Positions 22,501 through 38,797 of a DNA stretch of 64,000 nt are shown here, one piece after another. The stretch lies in NCBI RefSeq assembly GCF_000346465.2, contig NC_034014.1:27816076-27880075 (forward strand). The letters run 5' to 3'. The notes under the pieces were generated by a model. That model was not told the DNA's origin. It ran no database searches and saw only the letters and a program-made list of their open reading frames with translations. The stretch comes from Prunus persica. Its lineage: Eukaryota > Streptophyta > Magnoliopsida > Rosales > Rosaceae. Position numbers and translations under genes: made by a program. How positions within the stretch are numbered: position 1 is the first letter of the stretch; every line of letters starts with the position of its first letter.

Positions 22501-24645
22501 ACACCCCAACACAGTTCCCATGTGAAGCCACATACATATAGATTCGTGCAATGAGATAAAGCATTGTAAGATATATGGGCTGATAAAATAGTTAGCAATA
22601 GTATAGATTTGGAAGTACTTGGCAAGCAATTGATGCGGACTCTCTCATTAACTTAAGCTCTGCAGGTGACTTTATCAACCGTAACTCATGGGTGAAAACT
22701 GAAACATCTTTCACTTTTCCAGAGGAAGCTGCTTTCTGAAAAGCATCCAATTCCATATATGTTGGTACAGCCGTCTGCACATTGTGGAACAACTCGGACG
22801 ATCCCTTCATAATATCTGGCAGGATCTGCAGTCAGTAAAAGAAAAGCCAACGTATATATAATGATAGCATGCATAATTAAGGAAAGTAAGAATGTTTTTA
22901 AGCTATAACAAGGTTAGAGGGCAGTTTACGGGCATAACTACTAGTGATGCCACAACTGCCCAGCACTTAGAAGTTCAAATTATAAAAACTCAACTCAGGA
23001 TGGAGCTGTTCAGGTTAAACAAGTTCTCACATTTTGGTATGACTATGACAATGTCACTTTAATTTGTATTACTGACACAATGTTCATTTTAAAATGAACA
23101 TTGTAATGATATTGATTATGTAGAAATCTCTATGTGGTTGATTTTAAGCACTCTTACCGAACAGGGCATGGTTATTCTGACTAATAGATTGCACTCAAAT
23201 AATTTGTTATACTTTCAAATCAGAACTGTTCTCCAAATTTCAAATTGTCAGACTCACCTGCTGTAATTTGCTCATTGGATATGCCCTATCAGCCTTGAAT
23301 ACTTCCAGTGCTACACTAACTCCCGCAATTTGCCCTTGCCAAATAACATCCTAACCAAAGAATGACCCGGAAAAAAAAAAAAAAATTGCTTATAAATTTA
23401 TCTACAGCTTAATATTTGTAAGTTATGTAGTAGCCTGTACTGAACTATATACGCAGTCTAAACCTCTCTACAAGAATAATAGGAACATGATACATGCACA
23501 TTTCAGAAGAATGAAATGATAAAAATTAAACATTCTTCCTTGAAGACCAATAAATGAAATAAAGATACAATTCAATGTTTGGTTATGTGCTCAAGTTATA
23601 GGTCCCAAATTGCTAGTGTATCTGAAACTGGTAGTCCATATGACCATATTAATAGAAATGTGAAGCTACAACAACTGGAACTATGCTAAATATTACAAAA
23701 TATACTATAGAATTAAATATTATCACAGAAGTAGGGGCATACATGAGACGTTGCTTCTGGCATGAACATGCAAAAACCACATTCATGACCTAAAACTGCC
23801 ACGCCACCAGGTTGTTGGCAGCCGGTAATATACAAGTAATCAGCATCTTGACGATATGTGTAAGGCACGACATCAGTCATCATCTTTACAGGGGCAGCTG
23901 CAAAAATGGCCAAACCCTTCTCTGGGAGCACCTCCAACAACTTATTTCTTCTCAATGTGTACTCCTCTGAAGTTATGCCGGGTGTAATTTCCCCTTCTTT
24001 CAGTAACTGCAAAAGCAAACAACAATTATAACGCAATAATCTTACATCAAACAAAGCATAAATCCATTTTTCTCTTTTCACTTTAAGCCACAGTGAACGC
24101 TAGCACGTGCACCCTGCTAGTTGTACAAATTTATCTATGCATCCAATATGCATTGATGTTAAAGCATCAGCAGCACCTGGGGATGTGACGCAGGAGATGG
24201 CTGTCCAATATCAACACTTTTCTTGATAGAATATGCACGGCGTCCAATTGCCTGTAAATCCAATTCATAAAATACCAAATTTAGAGCGTTTAAGCAACAA
24301 CAACACAGAAATCTCAAGAAGAAAAAAAATACAAAAGCCGAAATTGAAAACAGAACCATATAGGTAATTTGAAAGACACCATTTTATCATCAAAATCCAA
24401 CAACAATTTGGACTTCATTGTCATCATTTTCATAATTTGGACTCCTATGGACCATTTGAGAACTACCCACTTGATAATTCAGCTTGAAAAATCAAAGAAA
24501 CAGATTAAGCATCAAGCAAACGTGCTCAAATAAGAAAACAAATTAAAAATAAAACACAACTATTTGAGACGCATGTCGAAAGTGGGAGGTAAGGTACCTG
24601 TCTGAGTGACGCTCTCTGCAGAAGTCTTCCTAAAACGATCTTCAT
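19502..24645 (-). CDS. ICP55: X-Pro aminopeptidase, mitochondrial intermediate cleavage peptidase ICP55-like
   Basis: Removes one residue from presequence-processed mitochondrial proteins, stabilising them (N-end rule). Fourteen exons on the minus strand: 24598-24645, 24177-24251, 23743-24006, 23258-23350, 22619-22825, 22239-22342, 21963-22029, 21746-21853, 21266-21358, 21052-21142, 20658-20728, 20359-20414, 19917-19977 and 19502-19597. All are GT-AG and in frame, giving 477 residues. Exons 1-2 encode an Arg-rich presequence (MKIVLGRLLQRASLR). The N-terminal creatinase-like domain holds YRQDADYLYITG. All five M24 metal ligands are present: Asp296 (LVLMDVG), Asp307 (SDITRTW), His385 (GHYLGMD), Glu412 (TIEPG) and Glu435 (RIEDEVLIT). 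The last exon ends PHGKYNAEPQQ. Arabidopsis At1g09300 is the likely orthologue. Confidence 0.94.
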
Positions 24646-25692
24646 TTTTGCTTTCGCCCAAATCTTTCACTCTACAATCTCTGAAGCTGGTAAAGTATTT
24701 GTTTGTTTGAAGATGGCAATTCTGGTACTTCATGTCAGACTTCTGTATAGGGTTTAAGACAGTCTCAATGGGGGTTTAGCCATATTCCAAATTACCAATA
24801 CACCCTTGTTTCACAATTTTCTCTTATTGGGTAAACTTTGGGCGACTGCTCCTTTGGGCTTTCTTTTGTGTTCTTTACTACCCTATTTTCGGCCCCTTTT
24901 TTGTTCCTCTATAAGTGGGTTGGGCCAATTCATCAACTTAATATGTTTGTTTTCTTGTAGTTGCACTTGAGTTGGCCAAGCTAATGTGTCCGCTGTCTTG
25001 CACTCGAGTTAGATCCCACTTTCAATACTTTAGAATATTGAGGAAAAAAAAAATAAAGGGAAAAAATAAAATGAAAATTACTAGAAGAAAGGCCTTTAGG
25101 ATCTGAGTAGGGTCAAACAAAGATTTGCCAATAAGAGGATGCTTTAATATAAAAAGAATCATAGTTTTATCTTAATTGTCAAAGTATCTATCAAAAATAA
25201 TAATAAAAATTGCCAAAGTATAGCACTTTTAAATTAAATATGACTGTAGTGCATGCCTTGAGTTGGTAGTTAGTCATTCTTATTAGATTTAATTAAAGAC
25301 CTAAGAAGTCATTAATTATCTTATGAGGTCAAGTCAAGCTCAATTTAAGTTTCCTTTTGCTTGACTGACTAGCTCAACTCCAAAATCAGATATTTTCAAT
25401 TAAAATGGCAAAATAGTAAATAAAGAATGTCACAAATTAGCATACAAAAAAACTCTAATTCATTAAATCGAACTAATAACAGAAGTCCATACATCCTTGT
25501 TCCGTTCGTTAATGAAATCATATAAAGGGAACAAAAGAGAAAAAAAAAGCTACTAACCAAATTAAAAATAAAAAAATAAAAAAAGAGAAAACAAAATACA
25601 TATTAATATTAAGTCGTATAGACAGGTACGTCAGCACATACACCACCATCACCGCAACGTGTCGCGTGATGGTTCGTCAAGTCAAGTGGATC
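24646..25692. other. Intergenic region, ICP55 promoter and VQ gene 3' end
   Basis: Short 5' region of ICP55, then AT-rich sequence. No recognisable gene, repeat or strong core promoter motif. Confidence 0.5.
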
Positions 25693-26460
25693 TCACATGA
25701 CCTTCCAGGACTCTAGAGTGGGAAAGCTCGAGAAGGAGTCAAAACCTAATCCCCCAGACGCAACGCCACCTGCCGATGCTACGTCATCACCAATACTCGT
25801 CTGCCCAAACGACTTTGGGCCAAGCCCAGTCAATGTCGAGTTGAGCCCAGCCCCCGTCATCGTCGTGGGCCCTACCAGCTGCTGCTGCTGCTGATTGTGA
25901 TGCTCCAGGAGAAACGCCGAAGTATCAAGGGTCGGCATGCAGCAACCAATCCCGGGTAACCGGCTACCAGGTCTCTGAGGTTCCGGCTTCAGAATCGACG
26001 CCAAGGGGACTTGCTCGTTACCGAATCTAACGCCGGTCACCTGTTGCACCATCTGGCGGAAGTTGCTCGGGTCCGCCGTGATGAAAGTCGTCTGGGACCG
26101 TTTCGCCGCACGAGACTTGCGTTTCGAAACCTTGCCGCCACCAGCACCGGACACCGGAATCGCGTTTCGCTGCTGGCGTTTCGGCAGCGCTGGGCTCGTA
26201 TCGGGATCCTCCGAGCCGGACAGCCCCGAAACAGTAGGGGTGGGCGCCGTGTCGGGTTGGAGGATGTTGTTAAGAAACGGCATGAACATATCGGAGGAAG
26301 AATCTAGCGATTCTGGGTTGTTGGAGAGAGACTTCTGGAGGGCCCTGGTGAGGGTTTTGGTGTCGCGCGAGAAGGTCTCGGAGATCCACGAGTCGGCGAA
26401 CGTGTTGGTCCTGAAGGCCCAGGGCTCCATCATGCTCGCTACGTTCTCCGACGACGCCAT
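25693..26460 (-). CDS. VQ-motif protein, calmodulin-binding protein 25-like
   Basis: VQ proteins are small nuclear or plastid cofactors that bind WRKY transcription factors or MAP kinases. The frame stays open to an upstream Met at 26496, but MASSENVASMMEPWAFR at 26460 is the conserved family start, giving 255 residues. The N-terminal block SWISETFSRDTKTLTRALQ is typical of the CAMBP25 (AtVQ15/24) group. A Lys/Arg-rich stretch (VSKRKSRAAKRS) just before the VQ core may act as a nuclear signal, and the core FRQMVQQVTG (134-143) fits FxxxVQxxTG. A Gln run encoded by CAG repeats and a Gly-rich C-terminus follow. Intronless. Assignment to one Arabidopsis member is not certain. Confidence 0.9.
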   Translation of the reverse strand: MASSENVASMMEPWAFRTNTFADSWISETFSRDTKTLTRALQKSLSNNPESLDSSSDMFMPFLNNILQPDTAPTPTVSGLSGSEDPDTSPALPKRQQRNAIPVSGAGGGKVSKRKSRAAKRSQTTFITADPSNFRQMVQQVTGVRFGNEQVPLASILKPEPQRPGSRLPGIGCCMPTLDTSAFLLEHHNQQQQQLVGPTTMTGAGLNSTLTGLGPKSFGQTSIGDDVASAGGVASGGLGFDSFSSFPTLESWKVM

Positions 26461-27212
26461 CAAAACCGGGAAAAACAAAAACTCAGAGTCTAGCAAGATA
26501 GAAGCTTTCGTCTTCCCTTATCTAAACCGTGTTGGGTTATCGGGTTACTCGGTTATCGTAAAATCAAAGTTCAGATCATTTTCTGGTTTTCAAAATTGAA
26601 ATGGGTTTTAAGGCGATGAAATGAGAAGAGTGAGTGGGTTGTTTGTTCTGGTAGATCCGTACAGTTATGAGTGTGGTGTTGACTGACTTGGAAGACCTTG
26701 AGGCTTGTATGTTAAGTAAGTAAACAGGGGAGCTTGGTGGTGGTCCAGATGAATGGTGAGGAGGAAGACGAAGGGTTCTAGATTATATAGGGCGGTGGAT
26801 AAATAAAGGATGGAAGAAAACGCGTTGTTCGCGGGGACACGCGTCATCTTTCCGTACGCATTGTAAACATCTAAGTAAGCAGCTCCCTTGTAATTAAGTA
26901 ATTAAGTGAGCTTGGCAGCTAATAACTCAACCATGGTTGTGGGGTTGACTGGTCAGTGGTGAGGTGGTGACTGCTGATTGGCTGAAAAACTTGGAGCTGT
27001 GAGGTGGAAGAGGGTAGGGAATCTATCTAGAGACTGGTTGGTTTTGTTAATTGCAATGTTTGACGGTGAAGCCGCGTCATGCTGATGGACTTAACGCGTA
27101 AGCACGCTTCCCGATATTTTGATTTTGATTTTTTTTCAAAGTTAATTATTTTGCTTTTTTATTTTTTAAATTGTTGCTTACTGTCAGTCAGTACTGGACA
27201 CTGACCTTGACT
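26461..27212 (-). promoter_or_regulatory. Promoter region of the VQ gene with TATA box and W-box cores
   Basis: A TATA box (CTATATAATC, 26781-26790, minus strand) lies about 320 bp upstream of the ATG. W-box cores TTGACT occur at 26677-26682, 26945-26950 and 27207-27212. W-boxes bind WRKY factors, the usual VQ partners, so feedback control is plausible; the motif is short, and three hits in 750 bp is only mild enrichment. Confidence 0.45.
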
Positions 27213-27571
27213 TGTAACAAACAAATCCAAAATAAGATGCCTTCTCTTTTGTACTGTTTTACTGTTTTTGGTAAAAGGAAACCAAATTTATCACATCACA
27301 ATAAGGCCAAGATAAGATAAAATTAAAAAATCCAATGGGCTCACAAGATCCAAACAGCAAACAACAGTACCAAAAAGGCCCAAATGAGTACACAGACGTG
27401 TATTAGGTCAATTGGCCGAAGATAATATGCCCGTTTGATCATCATACATTAGGGTACTTCACTTATGCTTAATGAAATGATAATGTGCCTAATATGAAGG
27501 TTAACATGAGGGGACATATATGACTAGGATAGTTAGAATATCATTTTGTCAAAAACAGAATGGCCCAAAAG

Positions 27572-30991
<3,420 letters not shown>

Positions 30992-31718
30992 TGTTGAAAG
31001 CTCTCTTCTTCGGCAGGTCAGCTTGAACGTGAAGTAGCAAGTTTTTACTTCACACGGGAAGGAGCAGCAAACCCAAATTCAACCCGAAAAAGTTTGAGTT
31101 GGGCTGCCCCTGCCCGCTTCAACTTAACCCAAATTTAACCCGGGTTCGAATTTTACAATATATCTTTGATTAAATATCAAATAAAATAAAAAATATTTTA
31201 AGCTGTTATATATCTTACATTTGAATTTTCTCATCTTACATGAGAGATGATGAATATATCAAGATTATATTCTATAGGTGATGATAAGTTGTCCTTTTGT
31301 GAGATTTTGTTGCAAATGGAGCAGAGACCAGATCAATGCGGGCAACCCGAGCCAAACCCGAATGTTTCATCGGTTAACATAGAATTCAATAATTTTTCTT
31401 AACACAACTAATATCAATCAAAAGATTCTTAAAAAGTAAATTTAAAAAAAACAAAAACATGCTGAGAACAGAAGCCATTATTTTTGCTCCAATTCCAGGT
31501 AAAACACAAGGAGTGACAATTTTTTCCTATTAGAAGTATGGAAATGCAAAGTAATAATAGAAAACAGCCGCTTGCGCACATCTATCAAATTCCATAGACA
31601 AGCCTATGTGCCAACCAAAAAACCCTGGCCCTTGGCAGTGAGGGAAAATCAAAATGAGGTTTGGAAATTCATCAAAAGGAGGTAAAGAAACCTACACTGC
31701 TAGAAAAACGGAATCCTA
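30992..31718. other. Intergenic region, STR6 promoter and importin alpha 3' end
   Basis: No TATA box within 150 bp of the STR6 ATG and no other gene. It holds the 3' UTR of the importin gene near 31.5-31.7 kb. Confidence 0.5.
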
Positions 31719-34700
31719 TCAAAATTTGAAACCACCAGGGGGAGGGTTGGGCTGGTTTGCTCCAAAAGTAAAATCATGCTGATTTCCATCCCCATTCTCC
31801 TGAATGTTCTGTCCTTCTTCTTCCTCGGCCCAATATCTCTCCAAGATCTTCACAGCCTTCTCATAAATTTCATTGTTATCATGTGTCTGCAGATTCTCAA
31901 TCTTATCCAAACCTTCACATTCATCGACCAGTTGTGCATAAAGATTGATCCCGTCATTCATTCCCATTTCTTTGTCTGCCTCACCCACCTTCAGAATGTT
32001 CTCAAGACCTTCAAGGCACACAGTTATAATCCTTGGATCTGGGCAGATTAGAAGATCACAGAGCGGTTTAATACAACCTCTGGAAGCCAGGTGTCTGCAA
32101 GAACATTAATCATGCATGTAAAATATCGGAAGATATAGTATGAACACTATCACATAATCAATCTGGTAGAAGAAACTCAACTAAAGAACACAATTGAGTA
32201 TTTTGTCTTTGCCTTTGTCCAAATATATACCAGAAGGTCATCACTATCAGTGTTTTTCAACATTAGAATGGCAGCCAATATATTGATTCCACTCAAAAGC
32301 TGATAAAGCTGAGTAGCACCATGTATTTCCATTTATTATCTGGCTGGGGAATGTTGCACAACCCAACTCTTTTCCCAACTTTCTTTCAACTCTCTCAATG
32401 AGGTAGGACCCCAAATATTGTGGAATCAATCCTGTGATAGAGTTGGAAGTAAAATTGGAAATAGAGTTAGGTTGTATAGCATCTTCCATGTGGGTGTATG
32501 TATTTATCTGTCCATGTATGCAAGTGGAAAAATGAAGGTGGAAAAACTAATCCAGTGGTAAAGGTAGAGCATACTGAATCTGTTCATGAGATCCTCCAGA
32601 AGTGGCATTTGAGATGGCCCACGCAGCCTCCTTTTTTATGTCAAATTCTGCATGTTGGAGAACTTGCACAAGCGGGAGGATTATATCGGCTTCAATCACA
32701 GCCTGTTAAATGGAATTTAATAGACAAAAAATGTAAGAACTGTATCAAGTAACATCCTCCCAGATCAAATTAATTGCGGGACAAGGCAAGAAACAAGATC
32801 AAGAAAACTTCCTACAAGCAAAAGGGATTAAGAAAACAAATTCCAATACATTTACAGAGACCATTCAAAACATCTATAGAAAATTTATAAGCATTTTCTT
32901 TGCCAAGTAATTATATAACTGGTAAGAAACAATATCAGTCAAAACAAAATAGAAGTGTTAATAAAAATAACTAATAAACAAAATCTCCCTTCCTTGTGAC
33001 AACTAGGCTATGTAAGTGTGGGGCTCTTACCCAACAATCCCCCAACCGATCTACCACTAAATAAAAGAGTACAAATAAAACCATCCAGTTATATCACGCA
33101 GTCATCCTACTTGTAGAGATGGTTATGAAACACCAGACACCCACCCTGAACATGAAAACGTAGTACAGTGGATTTAGTGGGTGCCATGCATTAACAAAAT
33201 GCATGAGATAAGAAAAACTGATAGGTGCAAAATTTACTTATGTTGCGCTACGATTGGTACTTTGGTACCTTTAGAAGAAAATATTTGAATTTGACTTCTT
33301 AGTCCATACTGTCTAACAAGAGAAGTAGTGATTTTTATATTTAATAAAATCCACACTTTAAATACACTTATTTGGAACATGATGGACTTCAAATGCTCAA
33401 GAAATATATGTTCTTATAAATGCTTTTCTCAATTCATGACAAGTGAGTATCACAACTTTCTTTTCTTGTTTTTCTTTTAACATTTGATGCAAACAATTTA
33501 AACTAAGTAGTCGAATTTAAATCCAGAAATCCAAACGCAATTTAACGGAATTTATACCTGTATTTGAATTTTATTCCCGGCTGTGATATTTGAAATTGTC
33601 CAACAAGCTTCTTTCTTGATGCTCTTTTTGTGATTTTGTGTGAGAAGTTGATGGAGGTGAGGGAGCACTTGGTTATCAATAACAAACTGGAACATATACA
33701 GAGGTCACTTTGTTGCTATACATAGCAATGAAAATCAAGGCATTATAAAAAATAAAAACAAAAACATAGAACTGCTGTCCTGCAGGAAGAGCAGATTCGG
33801 ATGACATTGGGCTCTAAAGGGTAAATACAAATTAGTGTTAATACCTGAGTCTGGGAATCATCACCAGTAACAATGTTTCCCACTGTCCGAAGAGCAGGTA
33901 TAAGAACCGTAGGTGATGGATGACTGGCATAAACAAATCGTAGTGAATAAAAAATCACTCAAGGTGAGTATCCTAAACAACTATACTAAGATATTATGGA
34001 CCAGTGAAGGCCACTGCCACATGTGAATAGCTTGTAGAGAGTATAGAAACTAACGTCAGAAGCTCCATAAGTCGCTGGCAGACGCCCGCTTCAATCACAG
34101 CCTGAATTTTGTCATTTGGACCATCTGAGAGATATGATAGGGCCCAGCAAGCGTCTGTCAAGACTTCTTCATCATTTAAGTAAATAAGTTGTCGAAGAAT
34201 TGGTAAGGCAGGCTTCACCTGAAACAAAACACATGCAGATAAGCAAGCAGAAAGGGTACTTATTACAGTCACGTAAGGCATCAACCAAAATTAAATTAGG
34301 AAGGGATGCCAACTGACATTTAACATATATTATTAAGGTTTTAACCAGAAAAAATTCTCGAAATCCCCACGAACCTGATCAAATGGTGTTGCTGGCTTGC
34401 CACGACAAAAGTTGGATAAAGTCCATGTAGCATTCCTTAGCATGGATAACTTGGAATGTTCATTTAATTGAGCTAGCAATGGCATTAGTGCACCTTGTCC
34501 AAGAACAAGATCCCTGCAACTAGGAGAGTCACCAGCAACATTTCCTAGAGCCCACACTGCCTGTTAGAGAATCAAGAAAGCAAGGATTTTCATCCAGTAC
34601 AATCAAACAAATGGAAATTTCTGGCAGTCAAAAGGGAGAGAAACTATAAGTTGTAGAACCAGTAAAACTTAGAACACAAAGAAGCATATATACCAAAATA

Positions 34701-36197
34701 ATGAGCAGAATACTTTCTGAAACTTATTACTAACTTACATATCATATTGAAATTGGAAAGAATATCAAACATGCATAACTTAGAATCATTCAGAAAGTCC
34801 AAGTACTTTTTCCCCGTGTTCTGAAGTCAAATTTCTGAAACTTATTAATAACTTATATATCATATTGAAACTGGAAAGTCTTTCAGATATGCATCACTCG
34901 AAATATTTAGAAATTCCAAATCCAAAGGCAATGCTCTCAAGTTGATGAAAAGTGTGAAAGGTAGAGAGAGACAACCTGCTCTCTGACATCATCACTGCCA
35001 GAGCTAAGAAGCTGCACAAACATGGGGACCGCACCATGTTCAATAACAACTCGTGTATGATCTGATGTTCCAGATGCAACATTGGTCAAAGCCCATGCAG
35101 CTTCAAACTGCATATAAAGATGAAAGTCAACGTCAGTGTTTGATCACACCTTAAAGGATAATTTCATTTTAACAACAAACATCAAAAATATTCCGTACTT
35201 GCAATTGGGGCATATCATGTCTCCCAAGAAACTCCACAAACCGAGGGACCGCACCTGCTTTTATAACCTCGTCAATTGGAGGGCTGCGTTCTACACAAAA
35301 ACGAAAAACCAAAAGTCAAGAACACCACACGAATATTTCACCAAAATAGGAATAGGAAATGAACTTCAAGTATTGGAGCTGCTCCCAAACCAATTGATAA
35401 TAGCTTCCTAAACTGAGTGGTAGCCTCCAATTGCAAAGCAGGATCATCAGACCATACTCCTTGCACCATTGAGGGAATACTTTCCAACTGTTAAACAACA
35501 CTAACATAAATTAATGACCAACCCTTTTAATATAAGATCAAATTGCAAGAAGAGGAACATAAAGAGTCAACTTTCTAAAGATCTCATGCATGAACATTCT
35601 TCTTTGCCCCCAGGACTTGAACAAAAAAGAAGCAAACTATACAACTTACTTCTTGAATAAAGAATCAAGCTATACAACTTACTTCTTGAATAAACAGAAA
35701 ATTCTCCGTTGCCTTAAGCAAACTATCGATTCAACATCCCTTATAATCAATTTCTTACAAAACGGTAATTCTCATTTTTAAATCCGTTCCCTTTCCTTCA
35801 CTTTCTCAGCAACCAAGCACATCCATACAAACTAATCCCACAACAATTCAAACCAAAAAATCAAACAAACCCCACAACCACAACGATTCAAAATCCCTAA
35901 GACACTAAGCTCAATAAAAAAAACAAACCACAAAGTATTACCAAGAAGATTTAAAAATAAAATAAAACGAAGTAGTACCCTCTTCTCGAAAACGACGGCG
36001 GTTTGGGTGCCATCAAGCAGTTGCTGCTGGGACGGAGGCAAGCCTTCCCTTCTCTTCTTGAGCAAATTGTCCTCGCGCTTGTTCTTCCTGATCTCCACCA
36101 AGTTGTCCTCCCTTCTCCTCCGAGCCTGGTCCGCATCCACTCCAGTCTTGTACGATTTCTTGCGCACCTCGGTACGTGTGCCCGGGCGCAGAGACAT
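31719..36197 (-). CDS. Importin subunit alpha, IMPA-4-like
   Basis: Nuclear import adaptor: binds classical nuclear localisation signals and links them to importin beta. Ten exons on the minus strand: 35979-36197, 35391-35487, 35199-35290, 34976-35107, 34375-34560, 34055-34218, 33845-33923, 33558-33686, 32575-32702 and 31719-32094; 533 residues. Exon 1 encodes the basic importin-beta-binding domain ([18 protein letters not shown]). The following exons encode ten armadillo repeats with the NLS-binding Trp/Asn ladder ([54 protein letters not shown]). The acidic tail ends in NPPPGGFKF, as in other plant importin alphas. Closest by memory to Arabidopsis IMPA-4 (At1g09270), which also neighbours STR6. 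Confidence 0.95.
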
Positions 36198-36862
36198 TGT
36201 CTTCTGATTTAGGTTTTGGTTCGCTTTCGGGTCTGTGAAATAGCGCTCGCAAAGTGTTCGATGAAATTACTAAAAAGAAAACAACAGCGAAGAAATTGAT
36301 TGAGATTTCGGGGTGGGGGGAAATATAAAATAAGAAAAATAGGCGAGTCTGGGGTTTGGCCGGGATCGTATGTTCGTATATCTTACGACGCAAATACATT
36401 CTATCTTCAAATCTATAATATTCAATAACACGATCTACGGCTCACCTAAGATATGAGAACTTGTAATTTAAATTTGGAAAATCTCAGCCGCCCGTTCAAT
36501 AGCGTATAGTCTACGACATCTAACAAATGAGAATGACATAATTAAATAATTTTCTTTTTTTCTGTTGGGATAGCTTTTCTCATTTCTTTACCAAACTTTA
36601 AAAATAAATAAATCTAACTCGTATCAAACAAATGAATTATTGGAGGAGATTGTCAACATATTACTTGTGTATCTGAAATAAGATAGTGAGTCATTTGAAT
36701 TGAAGGGATAATGTGTACAATAATCAAGTAGTTGATGTAATTGGATTTTTTGAATTTCGTGATTGACAATTTCTTTTCCCTGAATGCTTGATTTTAGCTC
36801 AATTTCAAATTGTAACGTTATCGTTTGAAATTTTTCAAAAGTTAACCATATACTGAAAAATA
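36198..36862. other. Importin alpha 5' region and left flank of the duplicated block
   Basis: Contains the 5' UTR/promoter of the importin gene (no clear TATA box) and AT-rich spacer. It is the unique sequence just left of the segmental duplication. Confidence 0.5.
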
Positions 36863-37129
36863 CTTCTAAATATTAAATATGATTTTATTTATTTGGCTAA
36901 AGTTAGGAAAGGAAAGGAGGAACTCACACATCGGTACCATCCAAGATTATTTCTAGGGATGGTCCTTAATTGATTATAACTACTAACACCCCACAAACAT
37001 AACCCCTTCACGTAAAGTAAATTTAACCATACCATTTTAAAATCCTTGGGTCGTCCTTGACTATTTGGGAGCACGTATGTATGTGTAAATCCAACTAACA
37101 CCCTATTAATATGGATTATGATTAGTTAA

Positions 37130-37515
37130 GAGCATCCACAATGATGTTTTTTATTTGTTTGCTAAAATTTAGCTAACAATATAAGAAAACTATTTTAGAA
37201 GCTCTCTAAAAAATTTCAACTCCAACCATACTCATTAATTTGGAGAGTCATAAATACTATCACTCTTTTTTGATTGGTCCATTTCTATTAAAAAATAAAA
37301 AATAAAATAGTTAGCATTAAATAAAGGTTTAAAATACTCATTAAATAAAGCAACATTAAATTATAGGGAGCCATTAGGAATCTTTTCTCTCTCATCAGAT
37401 TTAAAAGCTCCTAGAGGACTTCATATTTTAGAATGTGGATAGGGAGTATGATTAAAGTTACATTTTTACGATTTCTCCATAAGAAAGTGGTTTATGGAGC
37501 CAATTGTGTATGCTC
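37130..37515. mobile_element. MITE in copy A
   Basis: Inverted ends GAGCATCCACAATG (left) and GAGCATACACAATT (right, other strand) bound 386 bp of AT-rich DNA. The corresponding stretch is missing in copy B, where sequence near 44515 passes directly on to CACCCATGAATTGCATAATA. It resembles common plant Harbinger/Tourist-type MITEs; the target duplication is not clear. Confidence 0.6.
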
Positions 37516-37896
37516 AATAGCTAAAATATCCTCTCACCCATGAATTGCATAATAAGAGTATTTAGGTCTGCACCGGTAGGAATCTTCCTTCCAATATCGG
37601 TTTTATCGGAAAAGAAAAAGTTCCATTTTCCAGACTTGCCACTTGCACGAGCCAATAGAAGAAAGCCATTATTTTCTAAAACTCTTCAAAACTTTTTGAA
37701 TGTGATTGAATTCAATCTCGTTGTCGTTTTTTAATTTTCCCTCCAAACTATTTTTCAAATAATTGCATATTTTGTCTTATTAACAAGAATTTCCCAACTA
37801 GTGCTGCACATCTCTGATCCTAACCCCCAATCTCCGCCGTGGATCAACGGACCCCACTTATTTTCATTTACCATTTTGCCATCGCCCTCCTCCATG

Positions 37897-37903
37897 TATA
37901 AAA
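37897..37903 (+). promoter_or_regulatory. TATA box of small gene A
   Basis: TATAAAA 120 bp upstream of the small gene's ATG, followed by a pyrimidine-rich leader. The same arrangement is kept in copy B at 45828. Confidence 0.6.
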
Positions 37904-38016
37904 ACCCCGCTCCCTCTCTCCCTCTCCTCCTTACAAATACAAACCCGGTCGAAACTAGAGAGAAAGCAAGCGCCGGGTCACTGAAGTGAAGACTGCAGTC
38001 GAGAGAGCAAGAGAGA

Positions 38017-38211
38017 ATGTCCTGGTGGCGGTCCGCGTCAGCATTCAGGTCGCCGATGGGGTGGGCCCCGCGGAGCCTGCTGAGGTGGTGGCCGGAGCTG
38101 AGCCTGTCGATCGTGGACGACGTCGTTTGGCCGCTGGTAACGGCGTTCGAGTCCGTGGCCTTGGTCTCGATGCTCTTCTTTTTCTTCGTCTTCTGCGGAT
38201 GCACTGTGTGA
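38017..38211 (+). CDS. Small 64-residue putative membrane protein, copy A
   Basis: No family recognised. A short frame beginning MSWWRSASAFRSPMGW and ending VFCGCTV. The N-terminal third is Trp/Arg/Ser-rich and basic; the middle has a conserved SLSIVDDVVWPLVTA; residues about 46-62 are strongly hydrophobic with four Phe in a row, a likely single membrane span. Support for a real gene comes from the duplicate at 45968: same length, same start and stop, 9 differences in 64 residues, no frameshift, in a region where neighbouring genes are wrecked, plus a TATA box at matched distance. A longer upstream frame (from 37986, other phase) is not conserved. Confidence 0.65.
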   Translation: MSWWRSASAFRSPMGWAPRSLLRWWPELSLSIVDDVVWPLVTAFESVALVSMLFFFFVFCGCTV

Positions 38212-38453
38212 GCATCAAGCGCGTGATTTTCGATCATGAAGCAGTGAAGGGCAGGCGAATTTCGGAGGCGGAGACGCCGATGTTCAGTTGTAGGTAGGAG
38301 AAACATTAAGCATGTGAGGGGAAGTGGGGGAAGTAAGTAGATAGGAATAGGAAGTGGCAGAAGAAGCGTTATTTATGTGGAATTTAAATTTAGGAATTTT
38401 GGTGTTGTAATTGTGATAGATGGTTTTAATTTCAATTTTTGATCTCTTTGTTT

Positions 38454-38797
38454 CTGGGCAATTTTATTTCTTATTTTTATATATGCATAATTTGATGGAA
38501 GTTGGGCTTATAAGGATGTATGGATATACGAAAACAATCATGTTTTTATTTTAGATAAAATCTGAATCATTGATATTTTCCTTTATAATTTAAGAACAAG
38601 AAATGCATAAACTTAATTCCCAAAAGTATGATGTTACATGAACATACTACTAGAAACACTTAATAAAAACTAACTGGGCAATTTTATTTCATATTTTTAT
38701 ATCTGCATAATTTGATAGAAGTTGGGCTTACACGGATACATGGATTGGCTATCATGTTTATTTTAGATGCAATCTGAATCATTGATATTTTTCTTTA
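38454..38797. repeat. Local tandem duplication, period about 220 bp
   Basis: The stretch starting CTGGGCAATTTTATTTC at 38454 recurs at 38674. Copy B of the large duplication has only one unit here (near 48890), so the tandem step happened in copy A. The second unit is interrupted by the Helitron at 38798 and resumes at 39055. Confidence 0.8.
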
